Of a stretch of DNA of 64,000 nt, positions 8,044 through 17,640 are shown in pieces (the first letter of the stretch is position 1; every line of letters starts with the position of its first letter). This DNA comes from JABDLO01 sp035327565 (GTDB taxonomy: Bacteria; Bacteroidota; Bacteroidia; Chitinophagales; Saprospiraceae). A program made the position numbers and the translations under genes. Where the stretch lies: the NCBI GenBank assembly GCA_035327565.1, contig DAOLDB010000014.1, positions 13,601 through 77,600 of the forward strand, read 5' to 3'. Under the pieces are notes generated by a model. It searched no databases and was not told where the DNA came from. It saw only the letters and a program-made list of their open reading frames with translations.

Positions 8044-9078
8044 ATGACAAAAAGAGGGTTACTGATAGGTTTTACTTTGCTTGCTTTTACCGGTATGGGA
8101 TTGGCCTGGTATTTATTTAAAGCGGTGTATGGAAACAATGTAGTTCTGGAGTCTGAGTCAACAATTATCACCATTTATCCCGGACAGGGATATCCTGATG
8201 TCCGCCAAATGTTAACAGACTCAGGATATCTGAAAAATATTTTTACATTCCAACAGGTCGCTAAATTGATGAAATACAACAAAGAGTTGGTACCTGATGG
8301 TAAATATAAAATCTACAATGGTTGGTCAAACAGGGAATTAATTGGCATGCTTCGTTCCGGCATGCAGGTATCAATTGATGTTACATACAATAATGTGCGC
8401 ACAATAGAAGAATTATGTGGTCAGTTGTCCAGGTATTTTGTATCTGATTCAATAGCCATCTGTGAGGCAATTCTTGATAGTGCGTTATTAGCAAGTCAAA
8501 ATCTTAATAAAGAAAACGTCATAAGCATCTTCATTCCCAATACCTATAAAATGTACTGGAACACACCTCCCTCAAGTATTGTCAATAGATTAATCAGTGA
8601 GAGGGATAAATTCTGGGCCGGCAATGACAGAAAAGTGAAGGCAAATTCATTAAATATGACCATTGAAGAAATATATACACTCGCTTCAATTGTAGAAAAA
8701 GAGTCAAATTATATCCCTGAAAGACCCACCATAGCCGGTGTTTACATCAACCGCCTGGAAAGAGGTATTCCTCTTCAGGCGGACCCTACTGTAGTTTTTG
8801 CTACAGGTGATTTTTCAATTCGCCGAGTGCTGAACAAACACCTCGAAACCGATTCACCTTATAACACATATAAGTATAGAGGCTTACCTCCCGGCCCCAT
8901 AGCCATGCCTTCCATCAGCAGTATTGACGCTGTGCTTAATGCTGAAAAGCACAATTACATATTTTTTTGTGCCAAACCAGGATATGATAATCAGCATGCT
9001 TTCGCTGAAACACTCAGACAGCATAATGTGAATGCCAACATTTACAGGGCATGGCTTTCTTCTGAAAGAATTAAGTGA
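8044..9078 (+). CDS. mltG: Endolytic murein transglycosylase MltG
   Basis: Inner-membrane lytic transglycosylase that cuts nascent peptidoglycan strands and limits glycan length. The 344-residue protein has an N-terminal membrane anchor (about residues 6-26), a LysM-like region and the YceG catalytic domain. The catalytic glutamate is in SIVEKES (Glu218, which coincides with the E. coli numbering), followed by AGVYINRLERGIPLQADPTV and the YKYRGLPPGPIAMPS stretch characteristic of the family. A sequence resembling TAnnTTTG lies only a few bases before the ATG, which would give an almost leaderless transcript; panB read-through is an alternative. Confidence 0.95.
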   Translation: MTKRGLLIGFTLLAFTGMGLAWYLFKAVYGNNVVLESESTIITIYPGQGYPDVRQMLTDSGYLKNIFTFQQVAKLMKYNKELVPDGKYKIYNGWSNRELIGMLRSGMQVSIDVTYNNVRTIEELCGQLSRYFVSDSIAICEAILDSALLASQNLNKENVISIFIPNTYKMYWNTPPSSIVNRLISERDKFWAGNDRKVKANSLNMTIEEIYTLASIVEKESNYIPERPTIAGVYINRLERGIPLQADPTVVFATGDFSIRRVLNKHLETDSPYNTYKYRGLPPGPIAMPSISSIDAVLNAEKHNYIFFCAKPGYDNQHAFAETLRQHNVNANIYRAWLSSERIK

Positions 9079-9121
9079 AATGGCAATGCGATAAAATAAG
9101 TATCAATACTTTCGGTTTACG

Positions 9122-10498
9122 TTAGCCGGATAAATGAAACCGGTTATTCCTGATTTCTATAATATCCAGATGCTTATTCATGAAATAATTAATATCTTTG
9201 AAATGATCTCTAACAGGTTCGGTCATTACTTTTTGAATATCAAATTTGGTATGTAGCATTCTCCGATTGTCCTGATCCAAAAAATATTGGAAGTATACTC
9301 CGTATTTATTGATACCTCTACCAAAATAAAGCATCACATCATACCCATAGTAGGCTTCTTCAGTGGGTAATGTTCCAAACATTTCATAAAAAGATTTCCT
9401 GAATGTTTTTATATCAGGATCATCGTTCGAAATGAATCGCGACATGACAACTTTTATATTCATTATATTATACAAATTAAAATCCAATCTGTCGGTTTCC
9501 ATTAAAATGGGCATTCCATACAGCGTTGCTTTTCTTAAACCCTTGGAGCCACTAAGTTTCCTGATCACATTATAAATATAATCTTCATCTTCATAACTGT
9601 AATTATTCAATAGGAACACCGTTTCCTTATCTTCCAGAAATAAAGCAGACATGTAGGCACCTGAAGATAAAAGAGAGTCGTTCCTGACTTGAAATTCTTT
9701 AAATGGCTTTCCGTTTTCGAAACCTAAAAGAGAAGATGCATACTCCTGGATGTATTCAATTCGATTGGCATCACTTTTATCATACTTTTTAAGCAGAACA
9801 ACCTGATCTCTTGGGTACTTCTTTAAGATGTCATCTACCATTCGATGGTAGTGATCTCTCAGATCCGGCCTGAGTTGAATATAAAATGGGTTATCACTTG
9901 TAATTCTTGAACTGGCCAGCCATGGAGAAATTACAGGAATACTATTTTTTAAACCATGTTCGGTAACCATCATTATCTGATCTCTTTCATGTGGCCCAAT
10001 GATCAGATGAGTATTTTTATTGAGGTCTCTTAATTTATTCTTCAAAGTTGAACCAAAGCCTTCTGTATCATAAACACTTAAATGAACAGGGACTCTTTCA
10101 GAATGTAACTTTTCTAAAGCCAGCTTCACCCCTCCATAAAAGTGAATAAAGCGGATTCCCTCATTATCCTTCACCTGAGAGGGATTGAAAGAACTGGATT
10201 GAAATGGTAAAAATAATGCAACGTTATATTGGGGTAGCTTTTTAACTACAGGACCAAAGTCAGACTTGATGGGTTTGTATTGGCTTTCAGGTACTATGGT
10301 CCACTTTACAGTATCCACTTTACCTCTGGCAGGTCTTACTGGTCTTTTATTCTCCCGATCTGTAGAAGTGATTCTACCATTACGCGTGGAAGGCTTAGGG
10401 CCTCCACATGAAAACAAAATCAAAGAAAATAAAAGTAATGCAGTTAAATAAATCTTATTCCCATTCAATTGTAGCAGGCGGTTTTGTACTGATATCAT
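9122..10498 (-). CDS. Lipoprotein with type 1 periplasmic-binding fold
   Basis: A 458-residue lipoprotein. The signal helix ends in LILFSC, with Cys31 as the lipidation site. From about residue 90 (YNVALFLPFQSS) to 430 it has the Leu/Ile/Val-binding-protein type fold: FYGGVKLALEKL, VYDTEGF, LIIGPHERDQ and IPVISPWLASS. In other Bacteroidota a similar domain, often behind a LysM region, is encoded next to guaA and annotated as an amino-acid ABC substrate-binding protein; no permease genes are present here and the LysM part is missing. The role may be cell-envelope rather than transport. The ATG at 10498 overlaps guaA by 44 bp; a TTG at 10468 would give a more normal signal peptide (21 residues to the Cys) and only 14 bp of overlap. 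Translational coupling to guaA is likely. Confidence 0.75.
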   Translation of the reverse strand: MISVQNRLLQLNGNKIYLTALLLFSLILFSCGGPKPSTRNGRITSTDRENKRPVRPARGKVDTVKWTIVPESQYKPIKSDFGPVVKKLPQYNVALFLPFQSSSFNPSQVKDNEGIRFIHFYGGVKLALEKLHSERVPVHLSVYDTEGFGSTLKNKLRDLNKNTHLIIGPHERDQIMMVTEHGLKNSIPVISPWLASSRITSDNPFYIQLRPDLRDHYHRMVDDILKKYPRDQVVLLKKYDKSDANRIEYIQEYASSLLGFENGKPFKEFQVRNDSLLSSGAYMSALFLEDKETVFLLNNYSYEDEDYIYNVIRKLSGSKGLRKATLYGMPILMETDRLDFNLYNIMNIKVVMSRFISNDDPDIKTFRKSFYEMFGTLPTEEAYYGYDVMLYFGRGINKYGVYFQYFLDQDNRRMLHTKFDIQKVMTEPVRDHFKDINYFMNKHLDIIEIRNNRFHLSG

Positions 10499-11993
10499 AA
10501 ACTACTCTGTTAATACCTTTTACATTGTTAATAATTTCACTGCTAATCTTGGCAAGCAATTTATGGGGCAATGGACTCCACTCTGCCGTCATTCCGTCTG
10601 TTGAATTTACACAACGCAATGCTACGGAAAACTCGTATGTTCGTTCATCACCCATCACTCCAACGGATTGTACAGGGAGTAATATTGTGCCTGCCTGCCA
10701 AACTTTCTCATACCATCCGCTATTCTTTAAATTTTTGATATAAATAAAATCTGCTTCCTGACAAAGCCTCACCTTTGCCAGTGTAACCGGCCCGAGAATT
10801 CTGATACCCAATCCAGGACCTGGAAAAGGATGTCTGAATATCAATTCTTTCGGTATACCCAATTCAAGTCCTACTAGACGAACCTCGTCTTTAAATAGCA
10901 TTCTCAGAGGTTCGACAATTTTTAATTTAAGGGTTTCAGGTAACCCCCCTACATTATGATGACTTTTAATAGTCACAGATGGACCATGGACTGACACCGA
11001 TTCAATGACGTCAGGATAAATGGTACCTTGTCCTAAATATCCTGCATCAGGTACTTTTTTTGCTTCTTGTTCAAAAGTCTCAATAAAAATCCTTCCTATG
11101 ATTTTTCGTTTTTCTTCCGGATCGATAACATCTTTTAAAGCATCCAAAAATATGTGTCCGGCTTCAACACCTGTAACAGGTAACCCAAGCCTCATATATG
11201 TATCAAGTACCTCGTGAAATTCATTTTTTCTAAGCAACCCATTATCGATAAAAATACAATGGAGCCGGGAACCGATGGCTCTATGTAATAATGTCGCAGC
11301 AACGGTAGAATCTACTCCTCCGGACAGACCCATAATTACAGAAGATTCTCCGATTTGATCCCTTAAATTCTGAATACTTTCCTCAATGAATGACCTGGGC
11401 GTCCAATCCCTCATTATTCCACATTGATCAATAAAATTTTCAAGCAGCACCTTTCCAAAAGTAGTATGGACAACTTCAGGATGAAATTGCAAACAATAAA
11501 CCGGCAAAGATCCATTGGAAGCATCATTTCTGAATATGGCTACTGGTATATCTTCCGTCCTGCCTATGATTGAATAATTCTCCGGTACTTCGATGATGCT
11601 ATCGCTATGTGACATCCACACCTGGCTATTTTGAGGAATACCTTTAAAAATAGGATCCTCATTTTTAATCTGAAATAACTGTGCTTTACCATATTCCCGT
11701 TTATTGGATTTGCTAACTTTTCCTCCTGTATTATGAGCTACATACTGAGCACCATAACAGACTGCCAAAACCGGATATGTATTTAAAATTTTGGAAAGGT
11801 CAATCTGCAAAGCATTAGAATCCAAAACGGAGAACGGACTCCCTGAAAAAATTACAGCTTTAACCAGCATTTCTCTCTCAGGAAATTCATTGAAAGGATA
11901 AATCTCACAAAATACATTCAATTCCCTTAACCTTCTGGCTATCAATTGTGTATACTGAGATCCAAAATCTAATATAACTACTTTTTCACTCAT
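10455..11993 (-). CDS. guaA: GMP synthase (glutamine-hydrolysing)
   Basis: Converts XMP to GMP using glutamine and ATP. The class I glutaminase domain has catalytic Cys79 (AVCYGAQ), His171 and Glu173 (QFHPEVVHT). The ATP pyrophosphatase P-loop SGGVDS is at 224-229, and the C-terminal dimerisation domain ends in TKPPATIEWE, the canonical terminus. I chose the internal Met (MSEKVVILDFG) at 11993, which yields 512 residues and matches the family N-terminus; an upstream in-frame ATG at 12023 adds ten unlikely residues. It precedes and overlaps the periplasmic-binding-fold lipoprotein. purH, the preceding stage of purine synthesis, is at 54.6 kb in this window. Confidence 0.97.
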   Translation of the reverse strand: MSEKVVILDFGSQYTQLIARRLRELNVFCEIYPFNEFPEREMLVKAVIFSGSPFSVLDSNALQIDLSKILNTYPVLAVCYGAQYVAHNTGGKVSKSNKREYGKAQLFQIKNEDPIFKGIPQNSQVWMSHSDSIIEVPENYSIIGRTEDIPVAIFRNDASNGSLPVYCLQFHPEVVHTTFGKVLLENFIDQCGIMRDWTPRSFIEESIQNLRDQIGESSVIMGLSGGVDSTVAATLLHRAIGSRLHCIFIDNGLLRKNEFHEVLDTYMRLGLPVTGVEAGHIFLDALKDVIDPEEKRKIIGRIFIETFEQEAKKVPDAGYLGQGTIYPDVIESVSVHGPSVTIKSHHNVGGLPETLKLKIVEPLRMLFKDEVRLVGLELGIPKELIFRHPFPGPGLGIRILGPVTLAKVRLCQEADFIYIKNLKNSGWYEKVWQAGTILLPVQSVGVMGDERTYEFSVALRCVNSTDGMTAEWSPLPHKLLAKISSEIINNVKGINRVVYDISTKPPATIEWE

Positions 11994-12206
11994 GCCTGCA
12001 AATATATCAAAATAAGCCTTCACCCCCTAAGCAGTAAGGGATTATTTACTTACGTCAAGCATTACAGTGGGAAAGATTATTGAAATATTTCTTTTCAGAG
12101 AAAGGAAAACATATCTGCCGCAGTGAAAATGTACAAATAATTCCCTCAATGCAATTAAAAGTAATAAACATATACACTACTGAAATGACAACTCACATCG
12201 TCACTA

Positions 12207-12222
12207 TACCCTTTAAGGGGTA
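12207..12222. promoter_or_regulatory. Near-palindrome upstream of guaA
   Basis: TACCCTTTAAGGGGTA is a 16-bp palindrome with one unmatched pair, about 215 bp upstream of the guaA start and about 85 bp beyond the stop of the following exported-protein gene. No T-tract follows on either strand, so an operator is a better guess than a terminator. The rest of 11994-12311 shows nothing recognisable. Confidence 0.2.
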
Positions 12223-12311
12223 CTATTAATGCTTGAGATGAACTATATGATAATAAAATCTATTAATCAATATCGATGACATTTGAGGACATCACAAGAA
12301 TGAGGGTCTGC

Positions 12312-12872
12312 TTATCTAAAATAGGTGATACTCAACTGATTAACAAGGGAGGGTGAAACCACAATTTCAGTCTCGATGTATCTATCCGGAATACCTTTTG
12401 CTTTCAGGAAAGTTTTAACTGATGTAATTCGGCTTTCAACAATTCGGTTGCCTTCATCTTCACTTCCTTTAAAGCCAGTAATTAGAATTTTATCATCACT
12501 GTCCATAGAAAAACTCTTGAGCGCTTCATTAAGAATTTCCTCATTTGGCTCACTGATTGCTACAGTTCCCGGTTGAAAACCAACAAAGGTTCTGCGTGCT
12601 CTGACTGAAAGTCCCGCATCTGCATCCGCTCTGGAATCTATCACAATTGAACGATCAGGAGGAAGATCGAACTCATCTTTGGATCTGATAAATCCTCTCA
12701 TATGGTTCTTTGCTTCTCCTTTGATCTCAGCTATTTCACCTTCGGAGGTAATCACCACATTATAAGGCACAGAATTAATCAATATGACCGTATTTTTGTT
12801 TTGTGAATAAATCATACCTGAAGTGAACACAAACACTGCCATCAGACATAACCATCTTGTGAATACTTTCAT
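12312..12872 (-). CDS. Exported protein of unknown function, possible degenerate OmpA-like C-terminus
   Basis: Starting from the ATG at 12872 the product has 186 residues and a clear Sec signal peptide (MKVFTRWLCLMAVFVFTSG, cleavage after MIYSQ). A longer in-frame start at 12989 would put 39 hydrophobic residues before this signal and is rejected. The mature part has a short beta-rich N-terminal region (NTVILINSVPYNVVIT) and a C-terminal segment in which ILITGFKGSEDE and NRIVESRITSVKTFLKAKG resemble the beta-alpha layout of OmpA/MotB peptidoglycan-binding domains, but the usual NxxLSxxRA-type motif is absent. The OmpA relation is only a suspicion. The gene stands alone between guaA and nusB. 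Confidence 0.55.
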   Translation of the reverse strand: MKVFTRWLCLMAVFVFTSGMIYSQNKNTVILINSVPYNVVITSEGEIAEIKGEAKNHMRGFIRSKDEFDLPPDRSIVIDSRADADAGLSVRARRTFVGFQPGTVAISEPNEEILNEALKSFSMDSDDKILITGFKGSEDEGNRIVESRITSVKTFLKAKGIPDRYIETEIVVSPSLVNQLSITYFR

Positions 12873-13248
12873 AGGACAAAGGTTTAAAATCATTTTACTT
12901 GACAAAATCAACACTATAATCAATACATGAATGGATAAAATTATAAAATCTAATTTAAGTTTGTTCAGAATGGGTTGAGTTTTGCCCAAAATTCAACTAT
13001 TATAGAGCAAAAATCCCGCCAAATCTCATCCATTCATATGCATATTATCCGGATATCCTCTTTTCAAAAGCGATCAGATGAAACAAGTTCCTAAACATTA
13101 GTTAAAGTTTCAGTCATCCATAGTTGATCAAAGCTTTAATTCGAATTTCCTGTCTAAAAAAACTTTTAGAAATTAAACGCACCCTGCATTGTATATGATA
13201 TAACAATAATCTTGATGGTAGATGAAAATATTGTACAAAATCCGGAAA
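12873..13248. other. Intergenic stretch, exported-protein gene to nusB
   Basis: 376 bp, AT-rich. The last part (13200-13248) lies beyond the nusB stop. No terminator with T-run, no promoter consensus and no small ORF with recognisable features was found. Confidence 0.35.
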
Positions 13249-14178
13249 TCAATCCAGCAAACCTCTTCCTTCCTTTACAATCTTTCCTTCTTCAGTCAAA
13301 TCTTTCAAAATTTTATCCAGAATGCCATTGATAAACTCCTTACTTTTGGGAGTGCTATATTTTTTAGATACTTCCACATATTCATTGAGTGTAACTTTTG
13401 TTGGAATGGTTTTAAATTCAAGCATTTCAATAATAGCCATTTTCAATAAAATAATATCTATTAATGCCAACCTGTCGTAATCCCAGTTCTTTAACAAAGG
13501 TTTAATCATATTCATTAGAATCACATTGTCCTCAAAGGTTCTTTCCAGGAGCACTTCTCCATATTCATTAACAGTTTCGTGATCAGGCAGATACTCTTTG
13601 AAGAATGCAGGGTCATCATTTGGGAGGCTTTTCAAACATTTCTTAATTGCTCCTATAACCAGTGACTTATCATCAGGCCAGCAAATGAAATGATCTTCCA
13701 TGAGTTCATTAAATAATTCTTCCTTCCTGCAAAACCGGAATAATTCAAGTAGTATATCCAGGTGATCAGCATGATCATCAAGAATATATGCTTTATATTC
13801 ATCTGTTTTGGCAAATTTAGCATAGATCTTCTTACAATAATCTCTATCAATAATGGCAGGATAATGCAAACTTTCAAATTGTTTTCTGAGCAATGAATTG
13901 GCATTCAGATCCTGAATAATGGGATTGTTATATAGCTTTGCTGAAAATCTTTTATCCAGGTCAGTAGGGAGATGTTTACTTAGTCGTTTAGCTTCATCAT
14001 CCACTGCAACCCTTGTAATCTGAAGTATATTATAGAGATTAAAAAGAAGAAGATGATAACTTTTCTCTATTCCTTCAAGATATTTTTTCTTTGCCTGATC
14101 AAATGAAAGTTCTTCATCCGTAGCAAGAGCGAATAGTGTCTGCATTACTTTTATCCTTACACTATGTCTACTAAGCAT
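13249..14178 (-). CDS. nusB: Transcription antitermination factor NusB (long Bacteroidota form)
   Basis: NusB binds boxA RNA with NusE and supports antitermination of rRNA transcription. The 309-residue protein is about twice the E. coli length, which is usual in Bacteroidota. It begins with LSRHSVRIKVMQTLFAL, the family start, and the C-terminal third carries the conserved helical core: DRLALIDIILLKMAIIEML, IPTKVTLNEYVEVSKKYS and FINGILDKI. The extra residues in between form a helical insertion of unknown role. It is the last gene of a leftward run mdh-DUF1599-BT_3928-nusB, with a 91-bp gap to the preceding BT_3928 gene. Confidence 0.93.
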   Translation of the reverse strand: MLSRHSVRIKVMQTLFALATDEELSFDQAKKKYLEGIEKSYHLLLFNLYNILQITRVAVDDEAKRLSKHLPTDLDKRFSAKLYNNPIIQDLNANSLLRKQFESLHYPAIIDRDYCKKIYAKFAKTDEYKAYILDDHADHLDILLELFRFCRKEELFNELMEDHFICWPDDKSLVIGAIKKCLKSLPNDDPAFFKEYLPDHETVNEYGEVLLERTFEDNVILMNMIKPLLKNWDYDRLALIDIILLKMAIIEMLEFKTIPTKVTLNEYVEVSKKYSTPKSKEFINGILDKILKDLTEEGKIVKEGRGLLD

Positions 14179-14269
14179 GATTTCAAAGATTACTGTTGTC
14201 TATAGTTTAATAACCTATGGCAAAGGAAATAAAAAATTCTGCATTGACCAACCACAATAATACAATTAA

Positions 14270-15757
14270 TTAATTATCTATAGAATAAATCGCCTTTACC
14301 CTTTCCCAATCCGGTAATTTTTTGATGTGCCATTTATCTAAAATTTTACCCTCCTTCCAAAGCACAACCCCGGGATTTGAACGTATTATGGTTTTTAAAA
14401 GTATATCATCGGCTTTGTATAAATCAATATTCATTCCTGTAGTATTTTTGAAAGACCTTAGCATGTCCTCTCCTGCCCCTCCGGCCACTAATGCTGTTGG
14501 CACACCATTTTCTCTTGCCTGATCAACAAAATGAGCAAGTGCTTGGGTATACCTCTTAAGATAAGAATCATTCCAATGGAATTCTGTATACTTTTCTTCT
14601 CGTTCAACGATTCTGTCTAAAACAGGAACGGGAATTTCTATACCCATTTCGTCCATTTCTCCACTGGTTACAAAAATGCTGTCAATAACTATTTTACTCC
14701 TGGATTCAGGTTTTGCATTCATTTTATGCGCAACAATCATAAATTTCCACCCTTCATTTTCTAAAAATACATCTGTTGCATCGTAACCATCTAAATCTTC
14801 AATGGCAAAGTCTGAAATCTTAGTGGGTTCCACTTCAGGTTTTGTCATAATTTGGTTAATGGTCTCCCATTCATCCTGAGGGTAAAGTTCGTAATCCTTC
14901 ATATAGACATCATAGGACAACTCCACAATTTTTCCTGTAGAACGCTCTTTCAATTGAAAAGCAATGATCTTCACATTTGCAGCAGCTTTCTTCTCTTCCT
15001 CATATATTCCAGCTATGTCTGCACCTTTTTTAAAAGGCCTGAAATCCGTATGAGGGAGATCCCATAAAAAGTTGCTCATACAGTAAAAGATGAGTAAAAC
15101 TATTGCTCCTGACAAAATGAATTTATCTGCAGAAGCTGAAAATATTTTATGAAATTGTTTATTTTTCAACAAGAAATAAATAGCGGGAATCAATAATACT
15201 ACATCTTTGAAGAATGAGGTTCTTGGCTCTAATTTTATAAAATCTCCAAAACAACCACAATCTGTAACCCGCATATGATTGGGATTATATGAAGACCAGG
15301 AAGAAAAATGAAAGAAGTTAGCGTCAGGGGGAACAAACCCTGTAAGGAAGGTAAATCCTGTAAGAAATGTAAAGAAAAGCAATAGCAGAAAAAACGCCCT
15401 GGAAGTAAATTTTGGTTTGATTCCCAACAAAAGCATAAGACCAATGATCATTTCAAAAATGATAACAGCTACTGAAAAAGTAATTGCCATTCCTGATAAA
15501 ACAGGAAATATTGGTGCAATAAATGAAAACCAGGTTCCTGAAAATGTGGCTTCAAACTCAGCGAAATACTGTTCCATTTTATATGCAGTTCCCAATGGAT
15601 CAATGGCTTTCACCCAACCGGAGAATAAAAACAAAATCCCGGTAAAATTTTGTAAAAATGAAGTGAGAAAACTTTGATGCAATTTGAAATAAACCATGAC
15701 AGCGGTAACTAAAACAGAAGCAAGCCCGATGTATACTGTTAATGTAAATAAAGTCAT
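14270..15757 (-). CDS. BT_3928-family membrane protein (DoxX-like N-terminus)
   Basis: A 495-residue membrane protein. The N-terminal 230 residues hold about six membrane helices, and SGWVKAIDPLGTAYKMEQY together with the following helices resembles DoxX/SURF4-like proteins. A soluble C-terminal part (about 250-495) contains a segment from LENEGWKFMIVAHKM to YKADDILLKTIIRSNPGVVLWKEG that looks thioredoxin-fold-like without a CxxC. This matches the Bacteroidota-specific BT_3928 family, commonly encoded beside a DUF1599 gene as here (30-bp gap). Function unknown; a role in membrane redox or envelope maintenance is only a guess. Confidence 0.8.
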   Translation of the reverse strand: MTLFTLTVYIGLASVLVTAVMVYFKLHQSFLTSFLQNFTGILFLFSGWVKAIDPLGTAYKMEQYFAEFEATFSGTWFSFIAPIFPVLSGMAITFSVAVIIFEMIIGLMLLLGIKPKFTSRAFFLLLLFFTFLTGFTFLTGFVPPDANFFHFSSWSSYNPNHMRVTDCGCFGDFIKLEPRTSFFKDVVLLIPAIYFLLKNKQFHKIFSASADKFILSGAIVLLIFYCMSNFLWDLPHTDFRPFKKGADIAGIYEEEKKAAANVKIIAFQLKERSTGKIVELSYDVYMKDYELYPQDEWETINQIMTKPEVEPTKISDFAIEDLDGYDATDVFLENEGWKFMIVAHKMNAKPESRSKIVIDSIFVTSGEMDEMGIEIPVPVLDRIVEREEKYTEFHWNDSYLKRYTQALAHFVDQARENGVPTALVAGGAGEDMLRSFKNTTGMNIDLYKADDILLKTIIRSNPGVVLWKEGKILDKWHIKKLPDWERVKAIYSIDN

Positions 15758-15787
15758 AGGTTAAACTGAATTTTAAATTTTCATTAG

Positions 15788-16324
15788 TTAATTTTCCAGT
15801 AAAATTAAAGCAAAAACAGCATAGTTGATGATATCCTGATAATTGGCTTCCAGGCCTTCTGAAATTATGGTTTTACCATGATTTTCCTCAATGCTTTTTA
15901 TTCTTAAAAGTTTCATCAATATCATATCAGTAATACTTGAAATTCTCATATCCCTCCAGGCTTCCCCATAATCATGGTTTTTGATGAGCATAAGTTCCCT
16001 GGTCATATTTTTCCACTTTTCATACCATTCCAACACCTCATCGGAAGAGATGTGTATAGCGCCTTGTAAATCTTTATCCAGTTGTATCAATGCCATAATA
16101 GAATAATTGACAATTCCAATCAAATCAGCATCAATAGGTTCATCGACAAGATTCAAACCCTTCTCCTGGATTTGTCTGATCCTTCGCGCTTTTATTAGCA
16201 ACTGGTCAGTCAATGACGAGGGTCTTAGTATACGCCATGCCGAACCATAATCACTATGCTTCTTAAGAAATATTTCCCTGCATCGATTAAAAATATCCTC
16301 ATAATGGCTCAACGTATCCATCAT
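15788..16324 (-). CDS. DUF1599 protein made of two tandem copies of the domain motif
   Basis: A 178-residue all-helical protein of family DUF1599 (listed among nucleotide-modification-associated domains). It visibly contains two copies: HSDYGSAWR (23-31), SSLTD (36-40), RRIRQIQE (47-54) and IVNYSIMALI (71-80), then NHDYGEAWR (116-124), SSITD (129-133), LRIKSIEE (140-147) and DIINYAVFALI (164-174). The acidic and Asn-Tyr pattern recalls all-alpha NTP pyrophosphatases, so nucleotide binding is plausible but unproven. It lies 28 bp after mdh and 30 bp before the BT_3928 gene on the same strand, an arrangement common in the phylum. Either of two adjacent Met codons may be the start. Confidence 0.85.
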   Translation of the reverse strand: MMDTLSHYEDIFNRCREIFLKKHSDYGSAWRILRPSSLTDQLLIKARRIRQIQEKGLNLVDEPIDADLIGIVNYSIMALIQLDKDLQGAIHISSDEVLEWYEKWKNMTRELMLIKNHDYGEAWRDMRISSITDMILMKLLRIKSIEENHGKTIISEGLEANYQDIINYAVFALILLEN

Positions 16325-16352
16325 ATGATTAAAAAATATTCATCATTACGAT

Positions 16353-17288
16353 TCAAATTAAGTTCATGGAATCAAAAACCTGGATGACTTCTCTTACCTG
16401 TTCAGCTGAAGCATGAAGCAAATCCATTTCATCCTGCTTGAGCTTTAATTCAATCACTGACTGGATACCTCCTGCTCCAAGTACAACCGGAACTCCTACA
16501 AACAAATCTTCCAAACCATACTGTCCTGTAAGTTTTGCACAAACCGGGAAAATTCGATTCTCATCCCTGACAATGGCTTCCACCATTTGGGCAGAAGCGG
16601 CTCCAGGAGCATACCAGGCTGAAGTTCCCATTAATTTCACCAATTCACCACCACCCACTTTGGTTCTATCCACTATGGCATTTAATTCCTCCTCTTGTAT
16701 CAACTCAGTCACAGGGATTCCGGATACAGTTGTGTACCGGGGCAGAGGTACCATGGTATCTCCATGACCTCCCATTAAAATGGCCTGAATGTCTTTGGGT
16801 GAAACCTGTAAAGCCGATGCAAGAAATGCGCGATATCGAGCGGTATCCAATATCCCCGCCATACCAAATACTTTTGATGAATCCAGACCGGAAGCTTTAT
16901 AAGCTGCGTAGGTCATTACATCCAATGGATTGGATACCACAATAATGATGGGTTCAGCAGATTCCTTCAATATCGATTCAACAACAGAAACTACAATTTT
17001 TGCATTGGTTGAAATCAGATCGTCTCTGCTCATTCCCGGTTTTCGGGGAATCCCGGCAGTGATTACCACTATATCTGATCCTGCCGTTAAAGAATAATCT
17101 TCCGTGCCTGTCACTTTTGTGCTGTAATAGTCAATGGGGGCTTGTTGCCAGGTATCCAAAGCTTTGCCCCTTGCCAGATCACCGGCTATATCCAAAAGAA
17201 TGATTTCATTTAAAATGTCTTTATGGGCTAATACATTGGCTACAGTGGCACCCACATTACCCGCTCCAATTACTGTCACTTTACTCAT
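16353..17288 (-). CDS. mdh: Malate dehydrogenase (LDH-like type)
   Basis: NAD-dependent oxidation of malate to oxaloacetate in the TCA cycle. The 311-residue protein belongs to the LDH-like MDH group: GAGNVG at 8-13, Asp33 at the end of beta-2 (NAD rather than NADP), substrate arginines Arg82 and Arg88 in GIPRKPGMSRDD (MDH rather than LDH signature), and catalytic His175 in GGHGDT. It is divergent from sucC, another TCA gene, across a 352-bp region, and heads the leftward run to nusB. Confidence 0.96.
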   Translation of the reverse strand: MSKVTVIGAGNVGATVANVLAHKDILNEIILLDIAGDLARGKALDTWQQAPIDYYSTKVTGTEDYSLTAGSDIVVITAGIPRKPGMSRDDLISTNAKIVVSVVESILKESAEPIIIVVSNPLDVMTYAAYKASGLDSSKVFGMAGILDTARYRAFLASALQVSPKDIQAILMGGHGDTMVPLPRYTTVSGIPVTELIQEEELNAIVDRTKVGGGELVKLMGTSAWYAPGAASAQMVEAIVRDENRIFPVCAKLTGQYGLEDLFVGVPVVLGAGGIQSVIELKLKQDEMDLLHASAEQVREVIQVFDSMNLI

Positions 17289-17640
17289 TGCTATTATTCT
17301 TTAATTTAATTTATAAATGCTATGTTCAGAACAAATATTTTCTAAAAATGACAAAAGTAAATAATTTGTTTTAATTCTAATATGAAGTATACAGTTCGCG
17401 GAATATCCAGGAAACTAAATATACCCATTGGTAAAAAATGTTATTTTTATACATTTGGGAATTGGAAAAAGTTAATAATTCATTTACTTTTGAGCCTTAA
17501 TTTAGTTCCAAAAGAGGTACGATGAGTGTATCAGCCATTAAAAAAATATAGATACATATTTGAATTTCAAAGAGTTAAAATTATGTCATATTTTTCAATC
17601 ACATGATGATTGAGTACCAAATCATAACTAAAGCAATTGA
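17289..17640. other. Divergent mdh/sucC promoter region with a leader hairpin
   Basis: 352 bp. TCAATCA (17595-17601) and TGATTGA (17607-17613) form a 7-bp hairpin with a CATGA loop, centred about 37 bp before the sucC start, so it would lie in the sucC leader RNA. On the mdh side an AATATTTG sequence is the closest to a -7 element, with imperfect fit. No other structure was seen. Confidence 0.35.

Noticed and set aside
12873..12989. Extended N-terminus for the exported protein at 12.3 kb
   Set aside because: It would place 39 hydrophobic residues before a perfectly good signal peptide starting at 12872.
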